Below, in pieces: positions 6,901 through 14,041 of a stretch of 16,949 nt of DNA. Origin of the DNA: DASSJF01 sp035280345 (lineage in GTDB: Bacteria > Sysuimicrobiota > Sysuimicrobiia > Sysuimicrobiales > Segetimicrobiaceae); the NCBI GenBank assembly GCA_035280345.1, contig DATEGA010000136.1:1-16949 (forward strand). Reading direction: 5' to 3'. Numbering within the stretch: position 1 is the first letter of the stretch; each line of letters starts with the position of its first letter. Below the pieces are notes generated by a model, which saw nothing but the letters and a program-made list of their open reading frames with translations, searched no databases and was not told where the DNA came from. The position numbers and the translations under genes were made by a program.

Positions 6901-8898
6901 ATGAGATCTAAGACGGTCGCCGAAGGCACCGTGCTGTGGGAACCGACCGCGGAGGTGCGCGCGCGGGCGGCGGTGACCCGCTACATCGCGTGGCTGCGTG
7001 AGACCCGCGGGCTCGCCTTCGACTCTTACGAGGCGCTCTGGCAATGGAGCGTACGGGATCTCGTCGCGTTCTGGGAGTCCATCTGGGAATTCTTCGGGGT
7101 CCGCGGCACCCGCATCCCCGGCGCGGTGCTGGAGCGCGGCCGCGGCGTGGAAGGCGCGCGATGGTTTCCCGGGGCCACGCTCAACTTCGCCGAGCCGGCG
7201 CTCCGCCGAAACGACGACGGGCCGGCGGTGCTCGCCTACTCCGAAACTCGCCCGCCTCGCACCCTGACCCACGCGGACCTCCGGCGCGCGGTGGCCGGAG
7301 CGGCCGCGGGCCTGCAGCGATTCGGCGTGCGGCGCGGCGACCGCGTTGCAGCGTACCTGCCGAACGTGCCCGAAGCCGCCGCCGCCCTGCTGGCCTCGGC
7401 CGGACTCGGCGCCGTCTGGTCGAGCTGTCCACCGGAGTTCGGCACGCGCAGCGTTGTCGACCGCTTCCGGCAGATCGAGCCGCGCGTTCTGCTCGCGGTC
7501 GACGGCTACCGCTACAACGGCCGCGGCTACGACCGCATGGACGCCGTGCGCGAGATCGCGGCCGCGCTTCCCACGGTCGAGGCGGTGGTTGTCCTCCCGT
7601 ATCTCACCGAACAGCCCGATCTCGCCGGGCTGCGCGGCGCGCGGTGGTGGGCAGACGCGATGGCCGCGGCGCCAGGCGCCGCGGACGAGTTCGCGCCGGA
7701 GCCGGTTCCGTTCGATCATCCGCTCTGGATCCTCTATTCGTCGGGAACGACGGGGCTCCCGAAGGGGATCATGCACGGACACGGCGGCGTGCTCCTCGAG
7801 CAGCTGAAGTGGATCGTTCTCCACGCGGACGTGCAGCCGGGGGACCGCTTCTTCTGGTTCTCGACGACAGGGTGGATGATGTGGAACGTCGTCGTCTCGA
7901 GCCTGCTCGCGGGCGCGACGGCGGTCCTGTACGACGGCAGCCCGGCCTACCCCGATCTCGCCGCCCTATGGCGGCTCGCGGCGGAGACCGGAATGACGTA
8001 CTTCGGCACGAGCGCGCCGTATCTGCTGTCGTGCATGAAGGCGGGCCTCGAGCCGGGGACGACGTTTGATCTGTCACGGCTGCGCAGCGTGGGGTCGACC
8101 GGCGCGCCGCTCACGCCGGAAGGCTTCGCCTGGGTGTACGATCACGTGAGTCCGTCGCTGCTGCTCGGCTCCGCGAGCGGCGGCACCGACATCGCGACGG
8201 CGTTCGTGCTCTCATGCCCCTTGCTCCCAGTGCGCGCGGGCGAGATTCAATGCCGCGGCCTCGGCGCCAAAGTGGAGGCGTGGAACGAGGACGGACGGCC
8301 CGTGGTCGATGAAGTCGGCGAGCTCGTCGTCACCGAACCCATGCCCTCGATGCCGGTGGGCTTCTGGAACGATCCGGACGGCCGGCGGTACCACGATGCC
8401 TACTTCGAAAACTTCCCCGGCGTCTGGCGGCACGGAGACTGGATCAAGATCACGCCGGCGGGCAGCTGCGTGATCTACGGGCGCTCCGACTCGACGCTCA
8501 ACCGCGCGGGCGTGCGGATGGGGACGAGCGAGTTCTACCGGGTCGTGGAGGAACTTCCCGACGTGCTCGACAGCCTGGTCATCGACACCGGCGAATTGGG
8601 ACGGGAAGGACGGCTCGTGCTGTTCGTCGTGCTGCGCCAGGGCGCGGCACTCGACGACCGCCTGCGCGGGGCGATCCGGGAGCGCCTGCGGACGCAACTG
8701 TCGCCGCGGCACGTCCCCGACGAGATCCACCAGGTCGCCGAGGTCCCCCGGACCCTCAACGGCAAGAAACTCGAGGTGCCGGTGAAGCGCATTCTCGCCG
8801 GCGCGCCGCCCGAGCGCGCGGCCAGCCGGGACGCGCTCGCCAACCCGGCGGCGTTCGACGCCTTCGTCCGCTTAGCGGCCGGCCGAGGATCGGGCTAG
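6901..8898 (+). CDS. Acetoacetate--CoA ligase (acetoacetyl-CoA synthetase)
   Basis: This 665-residue member of the acyl-adenylate (ANL) superfamily activates acetoacetate with ATP and CoA to acetoacetyl-CoA, feeding thiolase, ketone-body use or polyhydroxyalkanoate metabolism. It opens with VLWEPTAE and an RWFPGATLNFAE segment typical of acetoacetyl-CoA synthetases. The ATP-binding P-loop YSSGTTGLPKG is at 279-289. FWFSTTGWMMWN (318-329), HGDW with D513 and the hinge region around R528 follow. The catalytic lysine lies in RTLNGKKLEVPVK, probably K622. The length matches the acetoacetate subfamily rather than acetyl-CoA synthetase. The ribosome site before ATG 6901 is weak, which fits coupling to the two-component genes upstream. 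The TAG stop interleaves with the convergent DinB-fold gene's stop. Confidence 0.95.
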   Translation: MRSKTVAEGTVLWEPTAEVRARAAVTRYIAWLRETRGLAFDSYEALWQWSVRDLVAFWESIWEFFGVRGTRIPGAVLERGRGVEGARWFPGATLNFAEPALRRNDDGPAVLAYSETRPPRTLTHADLRRAVAGAAAGLQRFGVRRGDRVAAYLPNVPEAAAALLASAGLGAVWSSCPPEFGTRSVVDRFRQIEPRVLLAVDGYRYNGRGYDRMDAVREIAAALPTVEAVVVLPYLTEQPDLAGLRGARWWADAMAAAPGAADEFAPEPVPFDHPLWILYSSGTTGLPKGIMHGHGGVLLEQLKWIVLHADVQPGDRFFWFSTTGWMMWNVVVSSLLAGATAVLYDGSPAYPDLAALWRLAAETGMTYFGTSAPYLLSCMKAGLEPGTTFDLSRLRSVGSTGAPLTPEGFAWVYDHVSPSLLLGSASGGTDIATAFVLSCPLLPVRAGEIQCRGLGAKVEAWNEDGRPVVDEVGELVVTEPMPSMPVGFWNDPDGRRYHDAYFENFPGVWRHGDWIKITPAGSCVIYGRSDSTLNRAGVRMGTSEFYRVVEELPDVLDSLVIDTGELGREGRLVLFVVLRQGAALDDRLRGAIRERLRTQLSPRHVPDEIHQVAEVPRTLNGKKLEVPVKRILAGAPPERAASRDALANPAAFDAFVRLAAGRGSG

Positions 8899-9404
8899 GC
8901 CCACCCCGTCTTCACCCAGCGCAGCATGTTCGGGTCCTGCCACGCCGGCTCGACCCTTCTCAAGTATGCGCTTAACTGGCCGCTGTGATGCTGGATGTGC
9001 CGGATGTTGTAGATGTGTAGCTCGCCCCGCGTCATCGGCAGCCAGGAGAAACCCGACGGCCGCCGCAGGGACTCCGGCGTCTCGGCGGCGATCACGCCGA
9101 TCGCCTGCCGCCGGCAGATCGCCGCGTATTCCGTCAGTTCCCGCTGTTCGAATCGACGCGTGGGCGTCTCCTCGAAAATGTCGCGCAGGGCGCCGGGATG
9201 AATGTCGCGCGGCTGAAACTCCGCTTCGCCGGACGATAGGTACAGATCGACGAAGCAGAGCGTGTGGTACGCGATCTCCCAGAACGGATACTTGGCGACT
9301 CGCCCGTCCCAATGCGGCTCGGGACACTGGCGAACGCAGTGGTCCAGCATCGCCAGGGACGCCTCGAACTGACTCGCGAATACGGTCCTCACGTACTCGA
9401 TCAC
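8895..9404 (-). CDS. DinB/YfiT-fold metal-binding protein
   Basis: This 169-residue all-helical protein of the DinB superfamily is a small metal-binding four-helix bundle; members include thiol (bacillithiol or mycothiol) transferases, but most have no known reaction. The expected histidines are visible: H47 in WEIAYHTL, then H136 and H140 in IRHIQHHSGQL, a plausible divalent-metal triad (H130 and H139 are also nearby). DLYLSSGE and the PEWxxPN-like C-terminus also fit this family. The start is GTG 9404 with GGTGAT six bases upstream. It is 26 bases downstream of the PEBP-like gene on the same strand, so the two are probably one transcript. Its stop overlaps the convergent synthetase stop within CTAG. 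The exact substrate cannot be told. Confidence 0.85.
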   Translation of the reverse strand: MIEYVRTVFASQFEASLAMLDHCVRQCPEPHWDGRVAKYPFWEIAYHTLCFVDLYLSSGEAEFQPRDIHPGALRDIFEETPTRRFEQRELTEYAAICRRQAIGVIAAETPESLRRPSGFSWLPMTRGELHIYNIRHIQHHSGQLSAYLRRVEPAWQDPNMLRWVKTGWA

Positions 9405-9430
9405 GCCGGCATCACCCGTCTTCCACCCGC

Positions 9431-10120
9431 CTACTTCGGTAGCGTCTTCGCGACGTCGGGGTTTTGCGTGTAGAGTCCAACGACTTCGCCCCAGGCAAGC
9501 ACGTGCGGCCGACTTACCCGCAGGGCAGCGGCGGGCGTAAAGTTGGCGGGCAGCGGCAGGTGCGCCACATTGAGCGCGTAGACCCGGAAGTGGTAGTGGT
9601 GCACGATCGCGTCATTCCACGGCGGGCACGGGCCGTCGTAACCCGCACGACCGTCGCCGTAGTCGTTGAGCCCCCGCACGCCGTTCGGCGTCCGCCCGGC
9701 CGGCTTCGCAGTGCCATTCTTGGAGTCCGCGCCTTCGGGCAGCGAGGTGATCGACGGCGGAACGTCGACGAGAAGCCAGTGGTACCACGGCCGTCGCTTG
9801 GCGCTCGCGGAAACAATCCGTCCCTCTTTGTTGGCGTCGGTAAAAACCGTCGGCACGTCCAGGTCGACGACAACGATCGCGTAGGAGGCCGTTCCGGACG
9901 GTCCGCGGGACCACGAAATCGGCGGGCTGACGTTCTGGCCCGCGGCGGTATGTCCGGTCGCGGCCGCAACGCAAAAGGCATAGAGCGGCGGGATTGCCCC
10001 GCCCGTGCGGAAGTGGTCAACGGTCACGGTGAGCGTCGCCTGGGCGTGTGCAGTGGGCAGTGAGGGCGCGACACCCAGCACGACCACGGCCAACACCGAA
10101 GACACGAGCGATCGCCGCAT
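9431..10120 (-). CDS. Exported YbhB/YbcL-family (PEBP, Raf-kinase-inhibitor-like) protein
   Basis: This 229-residue phosphatidylethanolamine-binding-fold protein has an N-terminal signal peptide with an AHA-Q cleavage site after residue 26, so it should act outside the cytoplasm. PEBP signatures follow in order: NVSPPISW (63-70), VVVDLDVP (83-90), YHWLLVDVP (113-121), GYDGPCPP (160-167), HHYHFRVYAL (174-183) and HVLAWGEVVGLY near the end. The usual ligand-pocket sequence DPDAP is DLDVP here, keeping the acidic residues but losing one proline. A region rich in K and R (about 98-111) is longer than in the E. coli YbhB type. AGGAGG lies five bases before the ATG. The biological role of bacterial PEBPs is mostly unknown. 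It leads a two-gene unit with the DinB-fold gene. Confidence 0.92.
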   Translation of the reverse strand: MRRSLVSSVLAVVVLGVAPSLPTAHAQATLTVTVDHFRTGGAIPPLYAFCVAAATGHTAAGQNVSPPISWSRGPSGTASYAIVVVDLDVPTVFTDANKEGRIVSASAKRRPWYHWLLVDVPPSITSLPEGADSKNGTAKPAGRTPNGVRGLNDYGDGRAGYDGPCPPWNDAIVHHYHFRVYALNVAHLPLPANFTPAAALRVSRPHVLAWGEVVGLYTQNPDVAKTLPK

Positions 10121-10325
10121 AGGCGCCTCCTGACCCGGCGTTGGGGCTCGAGTTCGGCCTTCCGCAACCGGGATTCCTGCGTCTTTCCCCGGCGTTCCCG
10201 CTGAGTGGAACGGGCACCGTTGCGTTTACGCTTCTTAAGGCGGAGGGTAAATACCGGGAGGTCGAGGGCCGGATTGTGAGGTCCGTGCGACCGGGGAGGC
10301 AGGTACGGGCCGTTTTTGGGATCGC
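10121..10325. other. Divergent intergenic region, no gene recognised
   Basis: This stretch separates the PEBP-like gene (minus) from the small plus-strand ORFs. The perfect AGGAGG of the PEBP gene is at 10126-10131. On the minus strand TTACC (10246-10250) and TAAAC (10224-10228) lie 17 bases apart and could be a promoter, although about 100 bases from the start codon. No hairpin with a T tract and no convincing coding frame were seen. Confidence 0.3.
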
Positions 10326-10553
10326 GTGGCCTCTCCCGACGACTCTCCGCACGCGGCATCGCGGCTGCGGCTCGTGATGGCCGCCGAGGCGCTGCTCCGC
10401 GTGCTGTTCCACCGCCTTCGATTCGATACCGTCACACCCGTGCACGACACCTTTGATGAGGCGATCGCCGAAGCGGCCTTCGATTCGCCGGGGCGGGACG
10501 AGCGACCGCCTGTGGGCACTTGGCTCGACCCTAAGGAGGGCATGCAGACATGA
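10326..10553 (+). CDS. Small hypothetical protein (75 aa), coupled to the next ORF
   Basis: No family is recognised. The frame runs from GTG 10326 to TGA 10551-10553; ATG 10377 is an alternative start. Synonymous positions are mostly G or C, as expected for coding DNA here. The central part (VMAAEALLRVLFHRLRFD, then DTFDEAIAEAAFD) looks like amphipathic helices, and the C-terminus is polar. Its stop overlaps the start of the next ORF in ATGA, the usual sign of translational coupling. No good ribosome site precedes either start. It may be a real small protein or only a translated leader for the following ORF. Confidence 0.4.
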   Translation: MASPDDSPHAASRLRLVMAAEALLRVLFHRLRFDTVTPVHDTFDEAIAEAAFDSPGRDERPPVGTWLDPKEGMQT

Positions 10554-10786
10554 ACGATTCGATGAGCGTCATCCCGTCATTGCGTCGGATCCACCGGCAA
10601 CTGCGTCTTCTCGACCAAGCCTATATGGACGCCGAAAGCAAGAAACAAGTCCAAGACGCGGTGGAAGCGAAGCTGGGCGAGCTTCAGGCGGTCCACGAGC
10701 TTCTGCCGACGGACCTGCGGGACAAGAGCTGGATCCTCCAGCTCCAGGGCTACAGCAACTGGGGGAAGCTCTCGAAGTCGGCGTAA
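10550..10786 (+). CDS. Small helical hypothetical protein (78 aa)
   Basis: No family is recognised. The sequence is rich in charged and leucine residues and predicts as mainly helical: IHRQLRLLDQAYMDAE, then KKQVQDAVEAKLGELQAVHE, ending in WILQLQGYSNWGKLSKSA. No signal peptide or membrane segment is present, so it is probably cytoplasmic. A strong AAGGAGGG (10533-10540) lies about ten bases before ATG 10550. This start overlaps the stop of the preceding ORF (ATGA). Codon use and the ribosome site make it more credible than its upstream partner. Confidence 0.6.
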   Translation: MNDSMSVIPSLRRIHRQLRLLDQAYMDAESKKQVQDAVEAKLGELQAVHELLPTDLRDKSWILQLQGYSNWGKLSKSA

Positions 10787-10834
10787 GCCGGCCGCGGTTT
10801 CAGCGCACCCCGCCGCGGGGAAAATCGTGGTGTC

Positions 10835-11212
10835 ATGCGGCGCCCGCACACCACGGTCATACGGAGCCTCGGACTCGTCGGGGCGGTCGTGACGGTCTGC
10901 GCGGCCGCGGCTGCCCCGGCACCTCTTTCGGTCAGCGTCGTTTCGGTAACCACACCGGTGGCACGCGGCACGGAGGGTTACCTCGTCGTCCGCACGGCCC
11001 CGAACGCGCAGTGCGGCGCCTTCGTCCAGTCGCAGGCTGAGTCCGGTCGCACGATCGCGTCGTTGTCGCCGCAGACCGCCGGTTCGGATGGGCTCGTGAC
11101 GTTCAGCGTTCGCGTACCGGGCATCGCCAAGCCGGGCCCGTATCCCGTGACCGTCTCGTGCCAGCGCGGTGCGAAAGCCGCCGTCGCTCACCTCCGGGTC
11201 ACCGTCCGGTAA
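10835..11212 (+). CDS. Small secreted Ig-like beta-sandwich protein (125 aa)
   Basis: The N-terminus has a basic start (MRRPHTTVIR) and a hydrophobic stretch ending in AAAAAP, so this is a likely exported protein. There is a cysteine at 22, but the context VVTVC is not a good lipobox. The rest (about 30-125) is beta-rich: VVSVTTPVARGTEGYLVVRT, then two cysteines, C60 in NAQC and C109 in PVTVSC, that could form a disulfide. The layout TAPNAQC ... TAGSDGLVTFSVRVP ... PGPYPVTVSC resembles extracellular Ig-like modules found in Chloroflexi and Actinobacteria proteins; that resemblance is from memory. The function is unknown. It is 73 bases upstream of the solute-binding protein gene on the same strand. 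The ribosome site is weak. Confidence 0.65.
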   Translation: MRRPHTTVIRSLGLVGAVVTVCAAAAAPAPLSVSVVSVTTPVARGTEGYLVVRTAPNAQCGAFVQSQAESGRTIASLSPQTAGSDGLVTFSVRVPGIAKPGPYPVTVSCQRGAKAAVAHLRVTVR

Positions 11213-11285
11213 CCTCTTTCTCCCTCCGAACTCCCGCGCAAACGGGGGAAGGCTGTCATCCGCTACGAGTCGAAGGCACCTCACC

Positions 11286-12824
11286 GTGCGGAAGGTCGCC
11301 GCGCTTGCGGCCGCGGCCATCCTGCTCACCGGCCTCGTTGCGGGCGTGCACGCGCAGAGCGTGCGCCGCGGCGGGACGCTTCGCGTTGGTCTCGACGCGG
11401 ATCCGCCCAACCTCGATCCCCACCGCTCGACCGCCGCCGTCGACCGCCAGATCTTCCAGAGCCTGTTCGACAAACTCGTCGACACCGACGAAACGCTACA
11501 GATCGTCCCGGACCTCGCCACTTCGTGGACCGTGAGCGCGGACGGCCGGACCGTTACGCTCCGTCTGCGCCCGGGCGTGACGTTTCAGGACGGCACTCCG
11601 TTTAACGCGGAGGCAGTCCGCTACAATCTCGAACGGATGCGCGACCCCAAGTTCCCGTCGGCGCGTCGCCTCGAGATCAGCCCGATTCAGCAGATCGCGG
11701 TCAGGGACCCCGCCACGGTCGTGCTGACCCTTGAACGGCCCTATAGTCCCCTGCTCTACGTGCTCACCGACCGCGCCGGCATGATGGTGTCGCCGGCCGC
11801 GGCGCAGCGTGAGGGACTCAACTTCGCGCTCCACCCGGTCGGTACCGGACCGTTCACCTTCGTGGAGAAGGCGCCGCAAGATCATGTCACGCTGCAGCGA
11901 AACACCTCCTATTGGGCCAAGGGGCTGCCCTACCTCGACCGGATCGTGTTTCGTCCGGTGATCGACGACAACGCCCGGGTCGCGAACCTGAAATCGGGCG
12001 ACCTGGACATCGTCGGGACGGTGCCCCTGCCGCAGGTCAAGGAACTCGCGCAAGCGTCGGCGCGTCCCGGCGCGGCGTTCCGGCTGCTTCAACGAGGAGC
12101 GTTTTCGTGGGTGGCGATCCGGCTCAACATCACCAAGCCACCCTTCGACAACAAACTGCTGCGCGAGGCGCTGGACGAGACAATCGACCGCGAGGCGCTC
12201 GCCGGCGTCGTCCTTCAGGGCGCGGCGTACCCGGCATACTCGTTCTTCCCAAACGGCACCCCCGGGTACGATCCGTCGTGGCCGATTCCCGCGAGAAACG
12301 TCGCGAGGGCTAGGGAGAAGGAACAGGCGGCCGGGCGTCCCGGCGGGTTCGAGTTCACCTTGCTGACGACCCCTGGAGAGCAGCAACTCTCGGTCGCGCA
12401 GGCCGTACAGTCGATGGCCGCGGACGCGGGGATCCGGATCAAGATCCAGGCGATCGAGTTCGGCACGCTGCTCGACACCATGGCCCACCTGCGGCACCAG
12501 GCCGGACTGCTCGGGTGGAGCGGCCGCCCTGACCCCGACGGTGACATCTATTCGTTTCTCACCCAGGCCGGGCCCGACCAACCGAACAACACCGGTTACG
12601 TGAACCCCCGCGTGACCAGCCTGCTCGACGCCTCACGCCTCCTCGGCGACATGGCGCAGCGCCGCCGGGCCTACCGCGAGGTCCTCCAGATCGTGGCGGA
12701 CGACATGCCCTATGTGTGGCTCTATTTTCCGAAAGAGTACAAACTGGTGTCGGTGCGTGTGCACGGCTTCATCCACGTCCCGGACGGGATGATCCGACCC
12801 GCGCACGCGTGGCTGTCGCCCTGA
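11286..12824 (+). CDS. ABC transporter substrate-binding protein, family 5 (peptide/nickel/opine type)
   Basis: This 512-residue extracytoplasmic solute-binding protein belongs to the DppA/OppA family, which delivers peptides or similar solutes to an ABC permease. From GTG 11286 there is a clean signal peptide with a VHA-Q cleavage site after residue 23, followed by RRGGTLRVGLDADPPNLDPH. Family features include the lobe I segment PDLATSWTVSADGRTVTLRL, GTGPF, ALDETIDREAL and the C-terminal DMPYVWLYFPKEY. An upstream in-frame ATG at 11169 would put 39 polar residues before the signal peptide and overlap the preceding gene, so GTG 11286 (with GAAGG nine bases before it) is preferred. No lipobox cysteine is present. 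No permease or ATPase gene is in the window, making it an orphan receptor here. It converges with the FAD oxidoreductase gene with a gap of only seven bases. Confidence 0.93.
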   Translation: MRKVAALAAAAILLTGLVAGVHAQSVRRGGTLRVGLDADPPNLDPHRSTAAVDRQIFQSLFDKLVDTDETLQIVPDLATSWTVSADGRTVTLRLRPGVTFQDGTPFNAEAVRYNLERMRDPKFPSARRLEISPIQQIAVRDPATVVLTLERPYSPLLYVLTDRAGMMVSPAAAQREGLNFALHPVGTGPFTFVEKAPQDHVTLQRNTSYWAKGLPYLDRIVFRPVIDDNARVANLKSGDLDIVGTVPLPQVKELAQASARPGAAFRLLQRGAFSWVAIRLNITKPPFDNKLLREALDETIDREALAGVVLQGAAYPAYSFFPNGTPGYDPSWPIPARNVARAREKEQAAGRPGGFEFTLLTTPGEQQLSVAQAVQSMAADAGIRIKIQAIEFGTLLDTMAHLRHQAGLLGWSGRPDPDGDIYSFLTQAGPDQPNNTGYVNPRVTSLLDASRLLGDMAQRRRAYREVLQIVADDMPYVWLYFPKEYKLVSVRVHGFIHVPDGMIRPAHAWLSP

Positions 12825-12831
12825 CGCGCGG

Positions 12832-13938
12832 TTAGCCGCGGGCGAACCGGTCCGGACGAAACGGCGCGAGCCGGGGGTCGGAGCGGCCCGTGAGAATCTC
12901 CCCGGCCGCCGCGGCCGCGAGGAACGGCGCGAGTGTCACGCCGCTGTGGCTGACGACAGCGTAGTATCCGGAGAGCCCGCCTTGCGGGCCCATCACAGTT
13001 CGGCCATCCGCCGGCATCGACCGAATCCCGAGGCGGGCCGACTCGACGCCGGCCCCGGCGAGCCCCGGCAGCCACTCGGCCGCACGCCGCACGAGTTCGG
13101 CGGCGAGACCGGAGGGGGGTTCCGGCGCCCGCGACCGGGTGACCGCGTCGTCAACCTCATCCGCCTGCACCAGCACGCGCCCGCCGCCGTCGGGACGGAA
13201 CTGACACTTCGGCGCGTGCACGACGCGCCCGAGCCGGGTGAGCGCGGGCGGCGTGATCGCGAGCACGCTCCGGTTCGGGGCCATCGGGAGGTCGGCGCCG
13301 GCGGAAGCGCCGAGGTCGCCGGCCCACCGGCCGGCGCAGTTCACGACCACGTCCGCCTCGTGCAGGTCGCCGGACTCCGTCTGCACTCCGATCACGCGGT
13401 CGCCGGTCCGGCAGATCTCCCGGACGCCGGTCCCCGCCGCGACACGCGCGCCGGCCGCGACCGCGGCCTGAGCCATCGCGTAAACATAGACCGTCGTGTC
13501 GATCCACCCTTCGTCGGGATAGAAGGCGATGGTCGTCTCGCCGAGCGCCTGGGGCGGAAGATCCGGTTCGAGGGCGCGCGCCTGGGTCGCCGGAATCTCC
13601 TCCGCGGCGTAGTCCCACGCGCGCAGCCGCTCGATGCGCTCGCGGAGCGCGGCGCGCGGGGCGTCACCGGCCGCGACGTGGAGATTGCCGCCCCCGTGCC
13701 ACCACGGTGCCGCGCCGAACTCCGTCCGGAGCGCGGCGTGGGCGCGCATGCCTTCGACATTCAGGTCGTGATACTCGCGCGGAATCTTCTGGTTGGCGTT
13801 GGTCCAGGCAAAGCTCGAGGCGGAGGTCCCGCCGCAGAGCCGCCCTCGCTCGAAAAGCATGACGGAGGCGCCTCCGCGAGCGAGACGGTACGCCGCGGAC
13901 GCGCCGACCACGCCGCCACCGATGACGAGCACGCGCAT
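12832..13938 (-). CDS. FAD-dependent oxidoreductase, DAO (glycine/D-amino acid oxidase) family
   Basis: This 368-residue flavoprotein of the DAO superfamily oxidises amines or amino acids, passing electrons to oxygen or another acceptor. The Rossmann motif VIGGGVVGASAAYRLA is at 5-20, with the ribose-binding acidic residue E30 (MLFERG). The middle has YPDEGWIDT and VVNCAGRWAGDL, typical of the family. The C-terminal FAD region contains RLGIRSMPADGRTVMGP and GYYAVVSHSGVTLAPFL. No signal peptide is seen, so it is probably cytoplasmic. The substrate cannot be assigned; glycine, sarcosine, D-amino acids and proline derivatives are all possible. It lies 103 bases downstream of the PASTA kinase gene on the same strand and ends against the peptide-binding protein gene. 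The ribosome site is poor (GGCCGG). Confidence 0.92.
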   Translation of the reverse strand: MRVLVIGGGVVGASAAYRLARGGASVMLFERGRLCGGTSASSFAWTNANQKIPREYHDLNVEGMRAHAALRTEFGAAPWWHGGGNLHVAAGDAPRAALRERIERLRAWDYAAEEIPATQARALEPDLPPQALGETTIAFYPDEGWIDTTVYVYAMAQAAVAAGARVAAGTGVREICRTGDRVIGVQTESGDLHEADVVVNCAGRWAGDLGASAGADLPMAPNRSVLAITPPALTRLGRVVHAPKCQFRPDGGGRVLVQADEVDDAVTRSRAPEPPSGLAAELVRRAAEWLPGLAGAGVESARLGIRSMPADGRTVMGPQGGLSGYYAVVSHSGVTLAPFLAAAAAGEILTGRSDPRLAPFRPDRFARG

Positions 13939-14041
13939 ACCGGCCGGGATATTCGCCGCGGTGCGGGAGCGCCCCTCGGATCGAGAGCTGGCGGTGGGGT
14001 GGGGATCAGTGCTGGTCGTGCCCGCGGCGTGCCGCTTCGCC

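Noticed and set aside
5706..6929. Minus-strand open frame of about 400 codons across the kinase and regulator genes
   Set aside because: It lies opposite two genes with full catalytic motifs, spans their boundary and has low-complexity arginine-rich content.
6829..7824. Minus-strand open frame opposite the acetoacetyl-CoA synthetase gene
   Set aside because: The plus-strand frame carries all ligase motifs; this one has none.
10141..10377. Plus-strand frame of 78 codons in the PEBP upstream region
   Set aside because: No ribosome site, no coding-like composition and no motif; it overlaps the more plausible 75-codon ORF.
10810..10822. Short GC hairpin CCCCG-CCG-CGGGG before the Ig-like gene
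   Set aside because: Only a 5-bp stem with a 3-base loop and no T tract in either direction.
11169..11285. N-terminal extension of the solute-binding protein from ATG 11169
   Set aside because: It would place 39 polar residues before a clear signal peptide and overlap the Ig-like gene by 44 bases.
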